Origin: Blastocatellia bacterium
Lineage (GTDB): Bacteria > Acidobacteriota > Blastocatellia > HR10
Length of the DNA stretch: 64,000 nucleotides
Assembly: GCA_025055075.1 (NCBI GenBank)
Contig: JANWYV010000023.1
Location: forward strand, 1-64,000
Direction of reading: 5' to 3'
The notes beneath the pieces are model-generated. The model searched no databases. It had not been told where the DNA came from and saw only the letters and a program-made list of their open reading frames with translations. This document shows, one piece after another, positions 50,781 to 59,985 of this stretch (position 1 is its first letter; each line of letters begins with the position of its first letter). The translations under genes were made by a program, and so were the position numbers.

Positions 50781-52162
50781 AGGCGTGTTTTCTCCTGGAT
50801 GTGAAATTCTCGCTGCCATGTGACGATGTCCCTCTGCCGAGGTGCACCTCTTTCATCCCTGCAACGGGCTCGTGTTCTTCCTGGGACATCAGCGAAGCGT
50901 CGTGAAGGAGTGAGATCAGGCAGCCGAGATTCCCGTAAGGATTCCGTCATCGGGGGTGAGGTCAGCCGGTGAGCCAAGCGTTGATAGATTTGACCGACGA
51001 TGGAAGCGGCTGTGGAGCCGCGCTCGTGCCTGCCGTAGACGATCACCGTGACGACGAAACGGGGATTCGTGACAGGGGCGAACGAGGTGAACAAACCCAG
51101 CCAGAGGGAATCACTGCGGCAACTCCCAGTCTTCCCGGCGAAGGAGATGCCGGGAACATAAGCGAGCTTGGCCGTCCCATACTCGACGGCGGCGATCATG
51201 CCGGCGATGAGACTCTCGCGATGTTCTGCCGGGAGGTTCACGTAGCGACGTACGGTCGGTGTCGGGCGTTCCGCCTCGCTTTGGACGACGTACGGGCGAT
51301 AGAACGTCCCTCCGTTGACGAGCGCGGAAGTGAGCACGGCCAGTTGTAGGGCCGTCACGGCGAATCCATCTCCGTGACTCGCCATGCGGCCAACGGCTGG
51401 CATCGCGCGCCGCCCCCGCGGGGCTGGAGGTCGCTCGCTCGGCAATTGGCCCGCACTCTCTCGCGGGAGGTTGATCCCCGTCGGTTGTCCGAGCCCCCAT
51501 TCTCGCGCATATTGAAGGAGCGTCGCTCGCCCCAGTTGCTCTCCGATGATCTCGAAATATTGATTGTTCGAGTGCGCGAGCGCTTCGATGAGGTTCATGG
51601 CGATTGATCCCCCACCGAGCGGCAGCGGCGTCCGCGCCTCAATGAGGCCTTCGTTCAATCCCGCGAGTCCGACCACCAGCTTGATCGTCGAGCAAGGTTT
51701 GAACCCCTTTCGCAGCGCCCACTCTTGATTGACGATGCTGTAGACGCGTCCGGAGAACGGGTCCATGACGACGGCGGTCCCGGCATGGCCGCGGAGCGCC
51801 GCGAGCACAGCTTCTCGCACTTCGGGATCTTCGCCGCGCAGGTCGTCGCGCTGGATGGCCGCAGCGCTCGTGCGGCGAACGGAGGCGTCCAGGCGAGCCA
51901 AGCGGCGCTGAAGGGCGGCTTGACGTTGGGCTCTTCGGCGGGCGCGCTGACGCTGCGAGGCGCGGCTCGTCCCAGGACGCGATCGGCGGGAGGTTGGGGG
52001 TTGAGGAAGAAGCTCAAGAGGTTGGATTTCCCATCCTCTCCACTCGCTCTCGAGCGATCCGAGCGGCAATAGAGATCGGCGTTCGGGAGAATGGGCCGGC
52101 AGAGCGAGATCACTGAAGACGAACAAAAGCCCCACAAGTCCCACGTACGTCCGCTTTCTCAT
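50777..52162 (-). CDS. Penicillin-binding transpeptidase-domain protein
   Basis: 461 residues; GGGAGGGAGTAG precedes the ATG. A signal-type N-terminal helix (YVGLVGLLFVFSDLALPA) is followed by a basic, Arg/Gln-rich spacer (~residues 55-105). A transpeptidase domain follows, with active-site serine in KPCSTIKLVVGL (SxxK), SNNQYFEIIGEQ (SxN) and FAGKTGSCRSDS (KTG). The usual PBP dimerisation domain is missing, so it resembles the transpeptidase halves of FtsI/PBP2-like or BlaR-type proteins. A basic C-terminal tail of ~65 residues is atypical. Likely periplasmic cell-wall crosslinking or penicillin binding. Overlaps the MDR gene by 4 bp. Confidence 0.85.
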   Translation of the reverse strand: MRKRTYVGLVGLLFVFSDLALPAHSPERRSLLPLGSLESEWRGWEIQPLELLPQPPTSRRSRPGTSRASQRQRARRRAQRQAALQRRLARLDASVRRTSAAAIQRDDLRGEDPEVREAVLAALRGHAGTAVVMDPFSGRVYSIVNQEWALRKGFKPCSTIKLVVGLAGLNEGLIEARTPLPLGGGSIAMNLIEALAHSNNQYFEIIGEQLGRATLLQYAREWGLGQPTGINLPRESAGQLPSERPPAPRGRRAMPAVGRMASHGDGFAVTALQLAVLTSALVNGGTFYRPYVVQSEAERPTPTVRRYVNLPAEHRESLIAGMIAAVEYGTAKLAYVPGISFAGKTGSCRSDSLWLGLFTSFAPVTNPRFVVTVIVYGRHERGSTAASIVGQIYQRLAHRLTSPPMTESLRESRLPDLTPSRRFADVPGRTRARCRDERGAPRQRDIVTWQREFHIQEKTRL

Positions 52163-52268
52163 CTACTCCCTCCCGTGCTTCTTCTCGGCGTCGCAGCATC
52201 GAAGTCTATGACCTCCGCAATCACGAGGGCTTCGGATCGTGTGACCCGGCGCCACCTCCAGAAAGGCT

Positions 52269-52298
52269 AATATACCACTTGCCCTCCCGTCCGCTCAA
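52269..52298 (-). promoter_or_regulatory. Predicted sigma-70 promoter of the PBP-MDR pair
   Basis: Minus-strand TTGAGC (52298-52293) and TATATT (52274-52269) are 18 bp apart. The start would be near 52262, leaving a ~100-nt leader in which no riboswitch-like structure was recognised. Confidence 0.5.
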
Positions 52299-52350
52299 CC
52301 AACCTCGAAGTGATCCTCGATCTTCGGATTCGACGCGACGAGCGAGCGTC

Positions 52351-52380
52351 TTGCCCCGCTGCACCAAGATGCGCCATACT
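52351..52380 (+). promoter_or_regulatory. Predicted sigma-70 promoter of carB
   Basis: TTGCCC (52351-52356) and CATACT (52375-52380) are 18 bp apart. Start near 52387, 16 nt before the ATG at 52403. A moderate match only. Confidence 0.4.
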
Positions 52381-52402
52381 CTCGATTTCATACATCGGAG
52401 CT

Positions 52403-55400
52403 ATGCCGAAGCGGACGGACATCGAGAAGATTTTGATCATCGGATCAGGCCCGATCGTCATCGGGCAGGCGTGCGAATTCGATTACTCGGGGGCGCAGGC
52501 CTGCAAGGCGTTGCGTGGTGAGGGATACACGGTCATCCTCGTGAACTCCAATCCCGCGACGATCATGACCGATCCGGAATTTGCCCATCGCACCTACGTC
52601 GAACCCCTGACGGTCGAGGTCCTCACCAAGATCATCGAACGGGAGCGTCCCGATGCGTTGTTGCCGACCGTTGGAGGGCAGACGGGATTGAATCTTGCGG
52701 TCGCGTTGGCCGAGCAGGGCGTTTTAGAGGCCTACGGCGTGCGGTTGATCGGGGCGAATTTGCAGGCGATTCGTATTGCCGAAGATCGCCGGCTCTTCAA
52801 GCAGGCGATGGAAGAGATCGGGTTGCAAATGCCGCGCGCCGGATTCGCGTATTCCCTGGAAGAAGCGTGGGCGATCGCGGCGGACCTGGAATATCCAATC
52901 GTTATTCGTCCGAGCTTCACGCTCGGGGGGACGGGAGGAGGGATCGCCTACAACGATGAAGAGTTCCGAGAGATCGTCGAGCGGGGCCTGGAGGCCTCGC
53001 CCATTCATGAGGTCCTCGTGGAGGAGTCCATCATCGGATGGAAAGAGTACGAGCTGGAGGTCATGCGCGATCTCGCCGACAACGTCGTCATCATCTGTCC
53101 GATCGAGAACTTCGATCCGATGGGGATTCACACGGGGGACTCCATCACGGTGGCTCCGGCGCAAACGCTCACCGATCGCGAATATCAGCGCATGCGGGAT
53201 GCTGCCATCGCTGTGATCCGCAAGGTCGGAGTGGAGACGGGCGGCTCGAATATTCAGTTCGCTGTCAATCCCCGTACCGGCGAGCTGCGCGTCATCGAGA
53301 TGAATCCGCGCGTCTCGCGCTCCTCGGCGCTTGCTTCGAAAGCGACGGGATTTCCGATCGCGAAGATCGCCGCCAAACTCGCTGTGGGGTATACGCTCGA
53401 TGAGATCCCCAACGACATCACGCGCAAGACGTGGGCGAGCTTCGAGCCGACGATTGATTACGTCGTCGTGAAGATCCCTCGCTGGGCCTTCGAGAAGTTC
53501 CCGACGGCTGATCCGACGCTCACCACGCAGATGAAGTCGGTCGGAGAGGTCATGGCCATTGGACGAACGTTCAAGGAGGCATTGCTGAAAGGGATTCGAT
53601 CGCTGGAGACGGGACGTCTCTTCCGCTTCGATCACGACCTGCCGGAGGAAGAGCTGCGGCGGCGCCTGGCGATCCCCACGCCCGAGCGCCTCAATTATAT
53701 CCGCTACGCCTTGGATCGAGGATGGAGCGTCGAGCAGATTCACGAATTGACGAAGATCGATCCATGGTTTCTGGCGCAGCTGCGCGAGATCGGGGAGGAG
53801 CAGCGGCGCTTGCGGACGATGACGCTGACGACGGCGACGCGCCAAGACTTGCGTCGGGCCAAACGGATGGGATTCTCGGATGCGCGGTTGGCCGATCTGT
53901 GGGGAGTGAGCGACGAAGCCGTGCGGCAGCGACGTCTGGAACTCGGCGTGCGTCCGGTCTTCAAGCGCGTGGACACATGCGCGGCGGAATTCGAGTCCTA
54001 CACGCCGTATCTCTACTCGACCTACGAGGACGAGGACGAAGCTCAGCCGACCGCTCGGCGCAAGATCATGATCCTGGGAAGCGGCCCCAATCGCATCGGG
54101 CAGGGAATCGAATTCGACTACTGCTGCTGTCACGCCGCCTTCGCCCTTCGCGAGCAGGGGTACGAGACGATCATGGTCAACTGCAATCCCGAGACGGTCT
54201 CGACCGATTACGACACGTCCGATCGGTTGTATTTCGAGCCGCTCACATTCGAGGACGTGATGAACATCTACGAGCTGGAGCGGCCCGATGGGGTCATCGT
54301 CCAGTTCGGCGGGCAAACGCCGCTCAATCTCGCGATGAAGCTGTGGCGAGCGGGCGTCCGCATCATCGGCACGTCGCCCGAATCCATTGATCTGGCCGAG
54401 GATCGGGAGCGATTCGGCGCGCTTCTCCGCGAGCTGGGCATCCCACAACCCGAGAATGGGACGGCCACGAGCATCGAAGAAGCCAAACGCGTGGCTGCGC
54501 GCATCGGGTATCCCGTCTTGGTCCGACCGAGCTATGTCCTCGGCGGTCGCGCCATGGTGATCGTCTACGACGAGCGCGCTCTGGAGCGATACATGCGGGA
54601 AGCCGTCGAAGCCTCGCCCGCGCATCCCGTCCTGATCGATCGCTTCCTGGAAGACGCGTTCGAGGTGGATGTGGATGCGCTCGCCGATGGATCCCGATGT
54701 GTGATCGCGGGCATTCAGGAGCACATCGAGGAAGCGGGGATTCATTCGGGCGACAGCTCGTGCGTGCTCCCGCCGTACATGATCCCCGCCGAGCAACTGG
54801 ATGTGATTCGCCGCTACACGCGGCGATTGGCTGAAGCCTTGGGCGTCGTCGGCTTGATGAACGTCCAATATGCGATCAAAGACGGGATCGTGTACGTGCT
54901 CGAAGTGAACCCGCGCGCGTCACGCACTGTGCCGTTTGTGAGCAAGGCGACGGGCGTTCCGCTGGCGAAGATCGCGGCCTTGCTCATGGTCGGACATATG
55001 CTGGATGAGTTCGATCTGCCCGACGAGCTGAAGGTGGATCGGTTTTACGTGAAGACGCCAGTCTTCCCGTTCGCGCGCTTTCCGGGCGTGGATCCCGTAC
55101 TGGGGCCGGAGATGCGCTCGACTGGAGAAGTCATGGGCGCAGCCTCGACCTTCGGCAGCGCTTTCCTCAAGGCGCAGTATGGGGCCGGAACCCATCTGCC
55201 GCGCCAAGGCACGGCCTTCATCAGCGTCAATGACAACGATAAGGCGAACGTGATTCCCATCGCGCGGCGCCTTTGCGACTTGGGATTTGAGCTGATTGCC
55301 ACGCGCGGCACGCGCGAGGCGTTGCAGCGCGCTGGCCTGCCGGCGCGATTCGTCTACAAGGTCAACGAAGGACGTCCGAACGTCGTTGACCTCATCAAGA

Positions 55401-55636
55401 GCCGTCACATCCATCTCATCATCAACACACCGCTTGGGCGAGCGTCGTTCTACGATGAGCGTTCGATCCGCCGCGCTGCCGTCCAGTATCGCGTCCCGTG
55501 CATCACGACGCTCACGGGAGCTCGCGCGGCCGTCGAGGCCATCGAGGCCTTGCAGAAGGAGCAGCTGGAGATCGGATGCCTGCAGGAATATCACGAGTAT
55601 CTTCGCCGGCTCAATCATCGCGCCGCATCGCCGTAG
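52403..55636 (+). CDS. carB: Carbamoyl-phosphate synthase large chain
   Basis: 1077 residues, full length, from the ATG at 52403 ([20 protein letters not shown]); the frame starts upstream at 52310 without homology. Two homologous ATP-grasp halves: the first has [13 protein letters not shown] and [17 protein letters not shown]. The second has [15 protein letters not shown] and [15 protein letters not shown]. Between them is the oligomerisation segment, and at the end an MGS-like allosteric domain ([14 protein letters not shown]). It makes carbamoyl phosphate for pyrimidines and arginine with CarA, which is not adjacent here. A minus-strand frame of ~700 codons within it is a shadow. Confidence 0.97.
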   Translation: MPKRTDIEKILIIGSGPIVIGQACEFDYSGAQACKALRGEGYTVILVNSNPATIMTDPEFAHRTYVEPLTVEVLTKIIERERPDALLPTVGGQTGLNLAVALAEQGVLEAYGVRLIGANLQAIRIAEDRRLFKQAMEEIGLQMPRAGFAYSLEEAWAIAADLEYPIVIRPSFTLGGTGGGIAYNDEEFREIVERGLEASPIHEVLVEESIIGWKEYELEVMRDLADNVVIICPIENFDPMGIHTGDSITVAPAQTLTDREYQRMRDAAIAVIRKVGVETGGSNIQFAVNPRTGELRVIEMNPRVSRSSALASKATGFPIAKIAAKLAVGYTLDEIPNDITRKTWASFEPTIDYVVVKIPRWAFEKFPTADPTLTTQMKSVGEVMAIGRTFKEALLKGIRSLETGRLFRFDHDLPEEELRRRLAIPTPERLNYIRYALDRGWSVEQIHELTKIDPWFLAQLREIGEEQRRLRTMTLTTATRQDLRRAKRMGFSDARLADLWGVSDEAVRQRRLELGVRPVFKRVDTCAAEFESYTPYLYSTYEDEDEAQPTARRKIMILGSGPNRIGQGIEFDYCCCHAAFALREQGYETIMVNCNPETVSTDYDTSDRLYFEPLTFEDVMNIYELERPDGVIVQFGGQTPLNLAMKLWRAGVRIIGTSPESIDLAEDRERFGALLRELGIPQPENGTATSIEEAKRVAARIGYPVLVRPSYVLGGRAMVIVYDERALERYMREAVEASPAHPVLIDRFLEDAFEVDVDALADGSRCVIAGIQEHIEEAGIHSGDSSCVLPPYMIPAEQLDVIRRYTRRLAEALGVVGLMNVQYAIKDGIVYVLEVNPRASRTVPFVSKATGVPLAKIAALLMVGHMLDEFDLPDELKVDRFYVKTPVFPFARFPGVDPVLGPEMRSTGEVMGAASTFGSAFLKAQYGAGTHLPRQGTAFISVNDNDKANVIPIARRLCDLGFELIATRGTREALQRAGLPARFVYKVNEGRPNVVDLIKSRHIHLIINTPLGRASFYDERSIRRAAVQYRVPCITTLTGARAAVEAIEALQKEQLEIGCLQEYHEYLRRLNHRAASP

Positions 55637-55711
55637 GTTTTGATCTGAAGGGGCGCGCCTCTCCGTCGGGAGGGCGACTCCGACAAGGACTTGCGGCAAG
55701 GAGGGGTGACG

Positions 55712-55936
55712 ATGGAGGAAAAGAAGAACATCGTGCTCATCTTCGGGAAAGACACCTGACCGTACACGATGGCCGCCCGTGAGGATTACGGCCAGCGAGG
55801 ATATGAGGTCCGATATTTCAACGTGCAAAAGGACGAATCGGCGTTTCAGCAAATGCTCCAGTACTCCGGGGGAAAGCGCAGTGTGCCAGTGATCGTAGAA
55901 GGGGAGCGCGTGACGATCGGGTTCGGCGGCACTTGA
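55712..55936 (+). CDS. Glutaredoxin-like selenoprotein with in-frame UGA (U-P-Y-T)
   Basis: 74 residues if the TGA at 55757-55759 is read as selenocysteine (residue 16). AAGGAGGGGTGACG precedes the ATG. The product begins MEEKKNIVLIFGKDT-U-PYT. The first strand and GKDT lead straight into the position where glutaredoxins have CPYC or CPYT, so the TGA replaces the redox cysteine. The downstream frame stays open for 58 codons and codes thioredoxin-fold features: GYEVRYFNVQKDES, then the cis-proline segment KRSVPVIVEGERV and GFGG. I recognise it as like the small glutaredoxin-like selenoproteins labelled Uxx-star family in databases. It was missed because a stop splits it. Function: thiol/selenol redox reactions. 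It lies 75 bp after carB. If no Sec machinery exists it would be a pseudogene. Confidence 0.82.
55767..55797 (+). promoter_or_regulatory. Candidate bacterial SECIS hairpin
   Basis: CGATGGCCG (55767-55775) pairs with CGGCCAGCG (55789-55797) with one A/G mismatch. A 13-nt loop contains GUGAGG and could close further by CC/GG pairing. The stem starts 7 nt after the TGA codon, and the apical GU is ~20 nt from it, as expected for SelB-binding elements. The structure was judged by eye. Confidence 0.55.
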
Positions 55937-56103
55937 GGAGTGTGAGTGCCGACCGGTCCGGTCGGAATTAAGAGAAGCCGATTCGATCCCGGCGGGAAAT
56001 CACCGCGCGCGAGCGGCGAGGTGGCGGCTTGGAAGAATGCGCTCCGGTTCGCCAGGAGCAGAAAGCTCGGGATATTTGTCCTCTGGCTGCGCTGGTCAGC
56101 TCT

Positions 56104-56919
56104 TCACAGCTTTTTCAACAATTCCTTCCATCGCGCCCACGCTTGCTCGCGCGCCTTTCGATTGGCATCGGTGGGATTCGGTTCCTCTCCCGTACGCATG
56201 AAGCCGTGTCCGGCGCCATCGTACGTGATGGGCTCGAAGGTCTTGCCCAAACGTTTCATCACGTCGGCAGTCTCCGGTACGGTCGCCGTCACGCGGGCAT
56301 CATTGCCGCCGTAGAACCCGTAGACGGGACAGCGGATGCGCGCCAGACTCTCCGAATCCCGTGGTCCCGTACCGTAGAAGACGAAGGCTGCGGCCAGATT
56401 CTGGCGATGGGTGGCGAACCGGAAGGCTTGACTTCCCCCCCAGCAAAATCCAGCGACGGCGACTTTCCCATTGCTGGCAGGCAATCGCGCAGCGTAGTCA
56501 GCGATGGCATCCAGATCGGCCATGACCTGCTCCGGCGGCAATTTCGAAATCGCCTCGCGCGCCGCGTCTTCCGATGGAAAGTCGCTCGTCCGTCCTCCGT
56601 TGGGCGCCATCCCAGAGAGCAGGTCGGGAGCGATGGCAATAACACCAGCTTCAGCCAACTGATCGGCCACGCTCCGCACCCAATCGGTGAGCCCACGATT
56701 TTCATGGATCACGATGACCGCCGGCGTCTTGGTTTTGGCTTCGGGATAGACCACGAAGGCATGGACCGTTCGCTGGCCATATGTGATGGTGACCCACTCT
56801 TGGTGGCGCGGTGACGTCTCCAATCGTCGCCGCGCCCACTCTTGAGCTGAGGGACGCGTACTCCCGAAACTCAAGGTCGCGAAGAACACGAGCAAGGCGA
56901 TCCATCGTTCCTTCATCAT
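56104..56919 (-). CDS. Secreted dienelactone hydrolase-family protein
   Basis: 271 residues; start at 56919 directly after GGAGGAGGA (the frame extends to 56940). Signal peptide WIALLVFFATLSFGSTRPSA. Alpha/beta-hydrolase core with VIHENRGLTDWVRSVADQLA, the cysteine nucleophile elbow VAVAGFCWGGSQAFRFA (G-x-C-x-G-G), Asp in GFYGGNDARVT and His in YDGAGHGFMRTGEE. The DLH family hydrolyses dienelactones and related esters; the substrate of this exported form is unknown. The molybdenum hydroxylase large-subunit gene ends 27 bp upstream on the same strand, so it may be in the same transcript. Confidence 0.9.
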   Translation of the reverse strand: MMKERWIALLVFFATLSFGSTRPSAQEWARRRLETSPRHQEWVTITYGQRTVHAFVVYPEAKTKTPAVIVIHENRGLTDWVRSVADQLAEAGVIAIAPDLLSGMAPNGGRTSDFPSEDAAREAISKLPPEQVMADLDAIADYAARLPASNGKVAVAGFCWGGSQAFRFATHRQNLAAAFVFYGTGPRDSESLARIRCPVYGFYGGNDARVTATVPETADVMKRLGKTFEPITYDGAGHGFMRTGEEPNPTDANRKAREQAWARWKELLKKL

Positions 56920-56946
56920 TCCTCCTCCTGAGATGAGCATATCGGC

Positions 56947-59226
56947 TCAGCCTTCTTGTCGCCGTCGGGCTTCGATGGGGAGTCCGCGGGGCACCAGCGG
57001 CAGCGATCGAAGACGCACGCCCGTGGCTTGAAAGATCGCGTTCCCGATCGCCGGCGCGATGCCCACAATCGGCGTCTCTCCCGCTCCCGCCGACGGCAAG
57101 TCTCGGCGATCCAGAAGCACGACTTCGATCTGCGGAAGGTCACTGAAGCGAGGGACACGATACCGCGAGAAGCGCGGATTGAGGATCTTTCCCCCTTCGA
57201 ACTCGATGGCCTCAAACAGGGCGCCGCCCAACCCCATCACGAGCGCGCCCTCAATTTGGTTCTTGAGATGGTCGGGATTGAGAATGGCCCCGCACTCGAA
57301 GGCCGTGACGACGCGCACGACTTTCACCTCGCCGCTTGTGCGGTCCACGGCGATCTCCACGCACGTGGCCACGTAGCCGCCTTTCTCAAATCCCGCGGCG
57401 AGACCTACGCCGCGATCAGGGGCTGGTCTCACTTTCCCCCATCTGAAGCGATCCGCTGCGGCTTGGAGCACGGCGCGCAGGCGATCATCCGTGAGGTTCT
57501 TCAATCGAAATGCCAGTGGATCCATCCCCACTAGGTGCGCCAGTTCATCCATGGCCGTCTCGCGGGCGAAATGATTGGCCGTGGCCGCGAGCGCGCGGTA
57601 GGAGCCTTGACGTAAGGGAGAGCGCGTCGGGTGGAATTCGATGCGTTGATGGGGGATCGCATAGGGCGTGCGAATGGCGGCCGCGCCAGAATTGTAGTTG
57701 TGGAATTCCCAGGCCGTGATCGTCCCATCAGCCTTCACTCCGCTTCGGACTTCGATCACACCAGCTGGGCGGAAGTATGCCCACGTGAATTCCTCTTCGC
57801 GCGTCCAGACGACCTTGACGGGACGACCCGCAGCTTTCGCCAAGCGCGCAGCCTCCAGGGCAGCTTCCCCCGTGTGTTTGCCGCCATATCCGGAACCCGT
57901 ATCGGGCACGATCACGCGCACGCGATCTTCGGGAAGACCGAACGCCTGCGCCAGTTCGCTCCGCACGCCAAAGGGGCGTTGTGTCCCCGTCCATACTGTC
58001 AGACGTCCATCCTTCCACTCGGCGACGGCCGCTCGAGGTTCCAGCGGCGCGTGCGCGATATAGGCGACCGTGTACGTTTGCGCAAAATGCTTTTCGGCAA
58101 GACGCCATCCCTCTTCGATCGAGCCAACCACATGTTGCGAGCGACCCTCCCATCCCCGCGCCTCGATCTCGTTCTTCTTCAGATACTCGAAGATCTCGCG
58201 GCTTGAAGGCTGCGGCGTCGTCCTCCACTCCGCGCGAATGGCCGCGAGCGCGCGCGCCGCTTGTTCAGTGTTCGGAGCCGCGACGCCCACGAAATCGCCC
58301 TCGCGGATGACGACGACATCGGGCATGGCCTCCGCCTCGCGCGTGTCCACGGAGACGAGCGTCGCTCCGAACGCTGGTGGCCGCAAGACCTTCCCGTAGA
58401 GCATGCCGGGGAGCTTTAAATCCGAGACATAGCGATGTTCGCCGATGACGAAAGCTCGGCCATTCACCTTGGGGACAGAGGTCCCGATGATTTTCCACTG
58501 TTCGGGCGGCGTGAGCGGTACCACCTCGGGAAGGGGACGCGCGAGTTTCTGGCCGCGTGTGAGCATCCCGATATCTTGCGCTCGACCGCTCGCCGCATGC
58601 CGGACCTGACCATCGGTGATCTCCACTGTCGCGCGTTCGACCTGCCACTGTTCGGCAGCTAGATCGAGGAGCAGCTCGCGCGTCGCTGCCGCCACGCGAC
58701 GCAAATGCGCAGCCATTGTCGGTGTCGTTCGGCTCCCGAACGTCCCCATGTCAAAGGGCGTCAGGTCCGTATCCCCCATAACTAGGCGAATGCGTTCGAT
58801 GGGCACGCGCAATTCTTCAGCGACGACCTGCGCGAGCGAAGTTCGGATGTTCTGCCCGACCTCGACCTTGCCCGTATAGACCGTCACCAAACCATCCTCG
58901 CCGATGTGAAGCCACGCGCTGATCTCCCTAGGCATAGGTGGGGTCGCAGCGCGACGTCCGCCACTGGACTCCTGTAGAGCGGGCACGTCTCGGAACAGAA
59001 GGACGAGCAACCCGGCCCCCAGTGCCTGACAAAACTGGCGGCGCGTGAGGAGTGGAGCGATCGCTTGAAGCGACTCTGCAGTTGGTGCCGCCAACCTTGA
59101 GTCGTTCCCTCCTTGATCGCCTGGATCATGGCCGGCCGAGCTTGTCGGAAGGGATGCCACGAAAAGCTCATATCGTTCGGGCTCAAGGGATGGATTCGAG
59201 AGTTCTCCGAAAAGCTCCTCTCTCAT
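56947..59226 (-). CDS. Molybdopterin-binding large subunit of an exported xanthine dehydrogenase-family hydroxylase
   Basis: 759 residues. The start at 59226 follows AAAGGAGGGTCGGCA and overlaps the small-subunit stop (ATGA). A Tat-type signal (LTRRQFCQALGAGLLVLLF) lies at residues ~60-80, behind an unusually long N-region. Two Ald_Xan_dh domains follow: IGEDGLVTVYTGKVEVGQNI, VGMDPLAFRLKNLTDD, ECGAILNPDHLKNQIEGALV and AGAGETPIVGIAPAIGNA (GAGE/GVGE cofactor motif). The layout is that of the isoquinoline 1-oxidoreductase/aldehyde dehydrogenase IorB type, which lacks a FAD subunit and sits in the periplasm. The substrate is unassigned. Partner: the 2Fe-2S subunit immediately upstream. Confidence 0.9.
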   Translation of the reverse strand: MREELFGELSNPSLEPERYELFVASLPTSSAGHDPGDQGGNDSRLAAPTAESLQAIAPLLTRRQFCQALGAGLLVLLFRDVPALQESSGGRRAATPPMPREISAWLHIGEDGLVTVYTGKVEVGQNIRTSLAQVVAEELRVPIERIRLVMGDTDLTPFDMGTFGSRTTPTMAAHLRRVAAATRELLLDLAAEQWQVERATVEITDGQVRHAASGRAQDIGMLTRGQKLARPLPEVVPLTPPEQWKIIGTSVPKVNGRAFVIGEHRYVSDLKLPGMLYGKVLRPPAFGATLVSVDTREAEAMPDVVVIREGDFVGVAAPNTEQAARALAAIRAEWRTTPQPSSREIFEYLKKNEIEARGWEGRSQHVVGSIEEGWRLAEKHFAQTYTVAYIAHAPLEPRAAVAEWKDGRLTVWTGTQRPFGVRSELAQAFGLPEDRVRVIVPDTGSGYGGKHTGEAALEAARLAKAAGRPVKVVWTREEEFTWAYFRPAGVIEVRSGVKADGTITAWEFHNYNSGAAAIRTPYAIPHQRIEFHPTRSPLRQGSYRALAATANHFARETAMDELAHLVGMDPLAFRLKNLTDDRLRAVLQAAADRFRWGKVRPAPDRGVGLAAGFEKGGYVATCVEIAVDRTSGEVKVVRVVTAFECGAILNPDHLKNQIEGALVMGLGGALFEAIEFEGGKILNPRFSRYRVPRFSDLPQIEVVLLDRRDLPSAGAGETPIVGIAPAIGNAIFQATGVRLRSLPLVPRGLPIEARRRQEG

Positions 59227-59705
59227 TGCCGACCCTCCTTTCGCATCTTTTGAGCAGCTCTTTGGATGGCGTGGATGATGCGCCCATAGGTCCCGCATCG
59301 GCAGATGTTGCCATTCATGAAGTGAATGATCTCGGCCTCGCTCGGATTGGGGTTCGCGGTCAATAGCGCCACGCCGGACATGATCATGCCCGGTGTGCAA
59401 TAGCCACATTGCAATGCGCCGACTTCGAGGAACGCTTCTTGAAGCGGATGCAGGCGTCCTCCTTGCGCCAGGCCTTCAATCGTCGTGATCGGACGACGGG
59501 CGACCAGATGCACCGGCGTGATGCAAGAACGCACCGCTCGCCCCTCGACGAGGACCGTGCACGCGCCACATTGTCCTTCGCCGCAGCCATATTTCGTGCC
59601 CGTGAGATCCAGGTCTTCGCGCAGCACGCTGAGCAGGCTGCGATTCGGCTCTACGTCCAGGCGATGGCGAACGCCATTGATGTGAAGCTCGATGACCTCG
59701 CGCAT
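59223..59705 (-). CDS. 2Fe-2S small subunit of the molybdenum hydroxylase
   Basis: 160 residues. Two clusters: plant ferredoxin type CGEGQCGACTVLVEG ending in RSCITP, and the C-terminal helical cluster GALQCGYCTPGMIMS with NGNICRCGTYGRI. Passes electrons from the Mo centre to an acceptor (probably a cytochrome in IorA-type systems). It has no signal peptide, so it would ride out with the Tat-borne large subunit. A 4-bp overlap ties the two genes. No cytochrome or FAD subunit gene is adjacent. Confidence 0.95.
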   Translation of the reverse strand: MREVIELHINGVRHRLDVEPNRSLLSVLREDLDLTGTKYGCGEGQCGACTVLVEGRAVRSCITPVHLVARRPITTIEGLAQGGRLHPLQEAFLEVGALQCGYCTPGMIMSGVALLTANPNPSEAEIIHFMNGNICRCGTYGRIIHAIQRAAQKMRKEGRQ

Positions 59706-59835
59706 GACCTCACCTCCTCCGGGGCCTCCGACGGAAGCCCCTCCTTGATCTCCAGCTTTCGCCTCAGAGATACGCGCGCGGATAACCAGATGTTACACGC
59801 GCGAGACCTTTCTCTCCAGCTGGGAGGAGAGCCTC

Positions 59836-59865
59836 TTGACCCGGCTCCTCAGACGCGACTAACAT
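59836..59865 (+). promoter_or_regulatory. Predicted sigma-70 promoter of the S9 peptidase gene
   Basis: TTGACC (59836-59841) and TAACAT (59860-59865) with an 18-bp spacer. The start is near 59872 and the leader is ~114 nt; no regulatory fold was recognised in it. Confidence 0.5.
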
Positions 59866-59985
59866 TGCGCGCGACAGATGGCCGAAAGAGACGGTCAGCT
59901 CATCCGGGGACGCCGATGCGCGATGTTCGATGCGAGCCCCAAGTGTGATCCCCGGAGGCTGAACCTCAAAGCAGAGGAGGGAAAT

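Noticed and set aside
52724-54868. 714-codon minus-strand frame inside carB
   Set aside because: Antisense shadow of a highly conserved gene; composition is Asp/Arg/His-rich without motifs.
55712-55759. Reading the TGA at 55757 as a true stop, making the locus a pseudogene
   Set aside because: The stop falls exactly on the redox residue, the frame stays open and motif-bearing after it, and a SECIS-like hairpin follows. It remains the alternative if Sec genes are absent.
55937-56103. Possible tRNA-Sec or other tRNA remnant after the selenoprotein gene
   Set aside because: GCCGA-TTCGATC-CCGGC looks like a T arm, but no matching acceptor stem, anticodon arm or CCA end could be built. The rest of this gap holds only a small GC-rich palindrome (CCGACC/GGTCGG).
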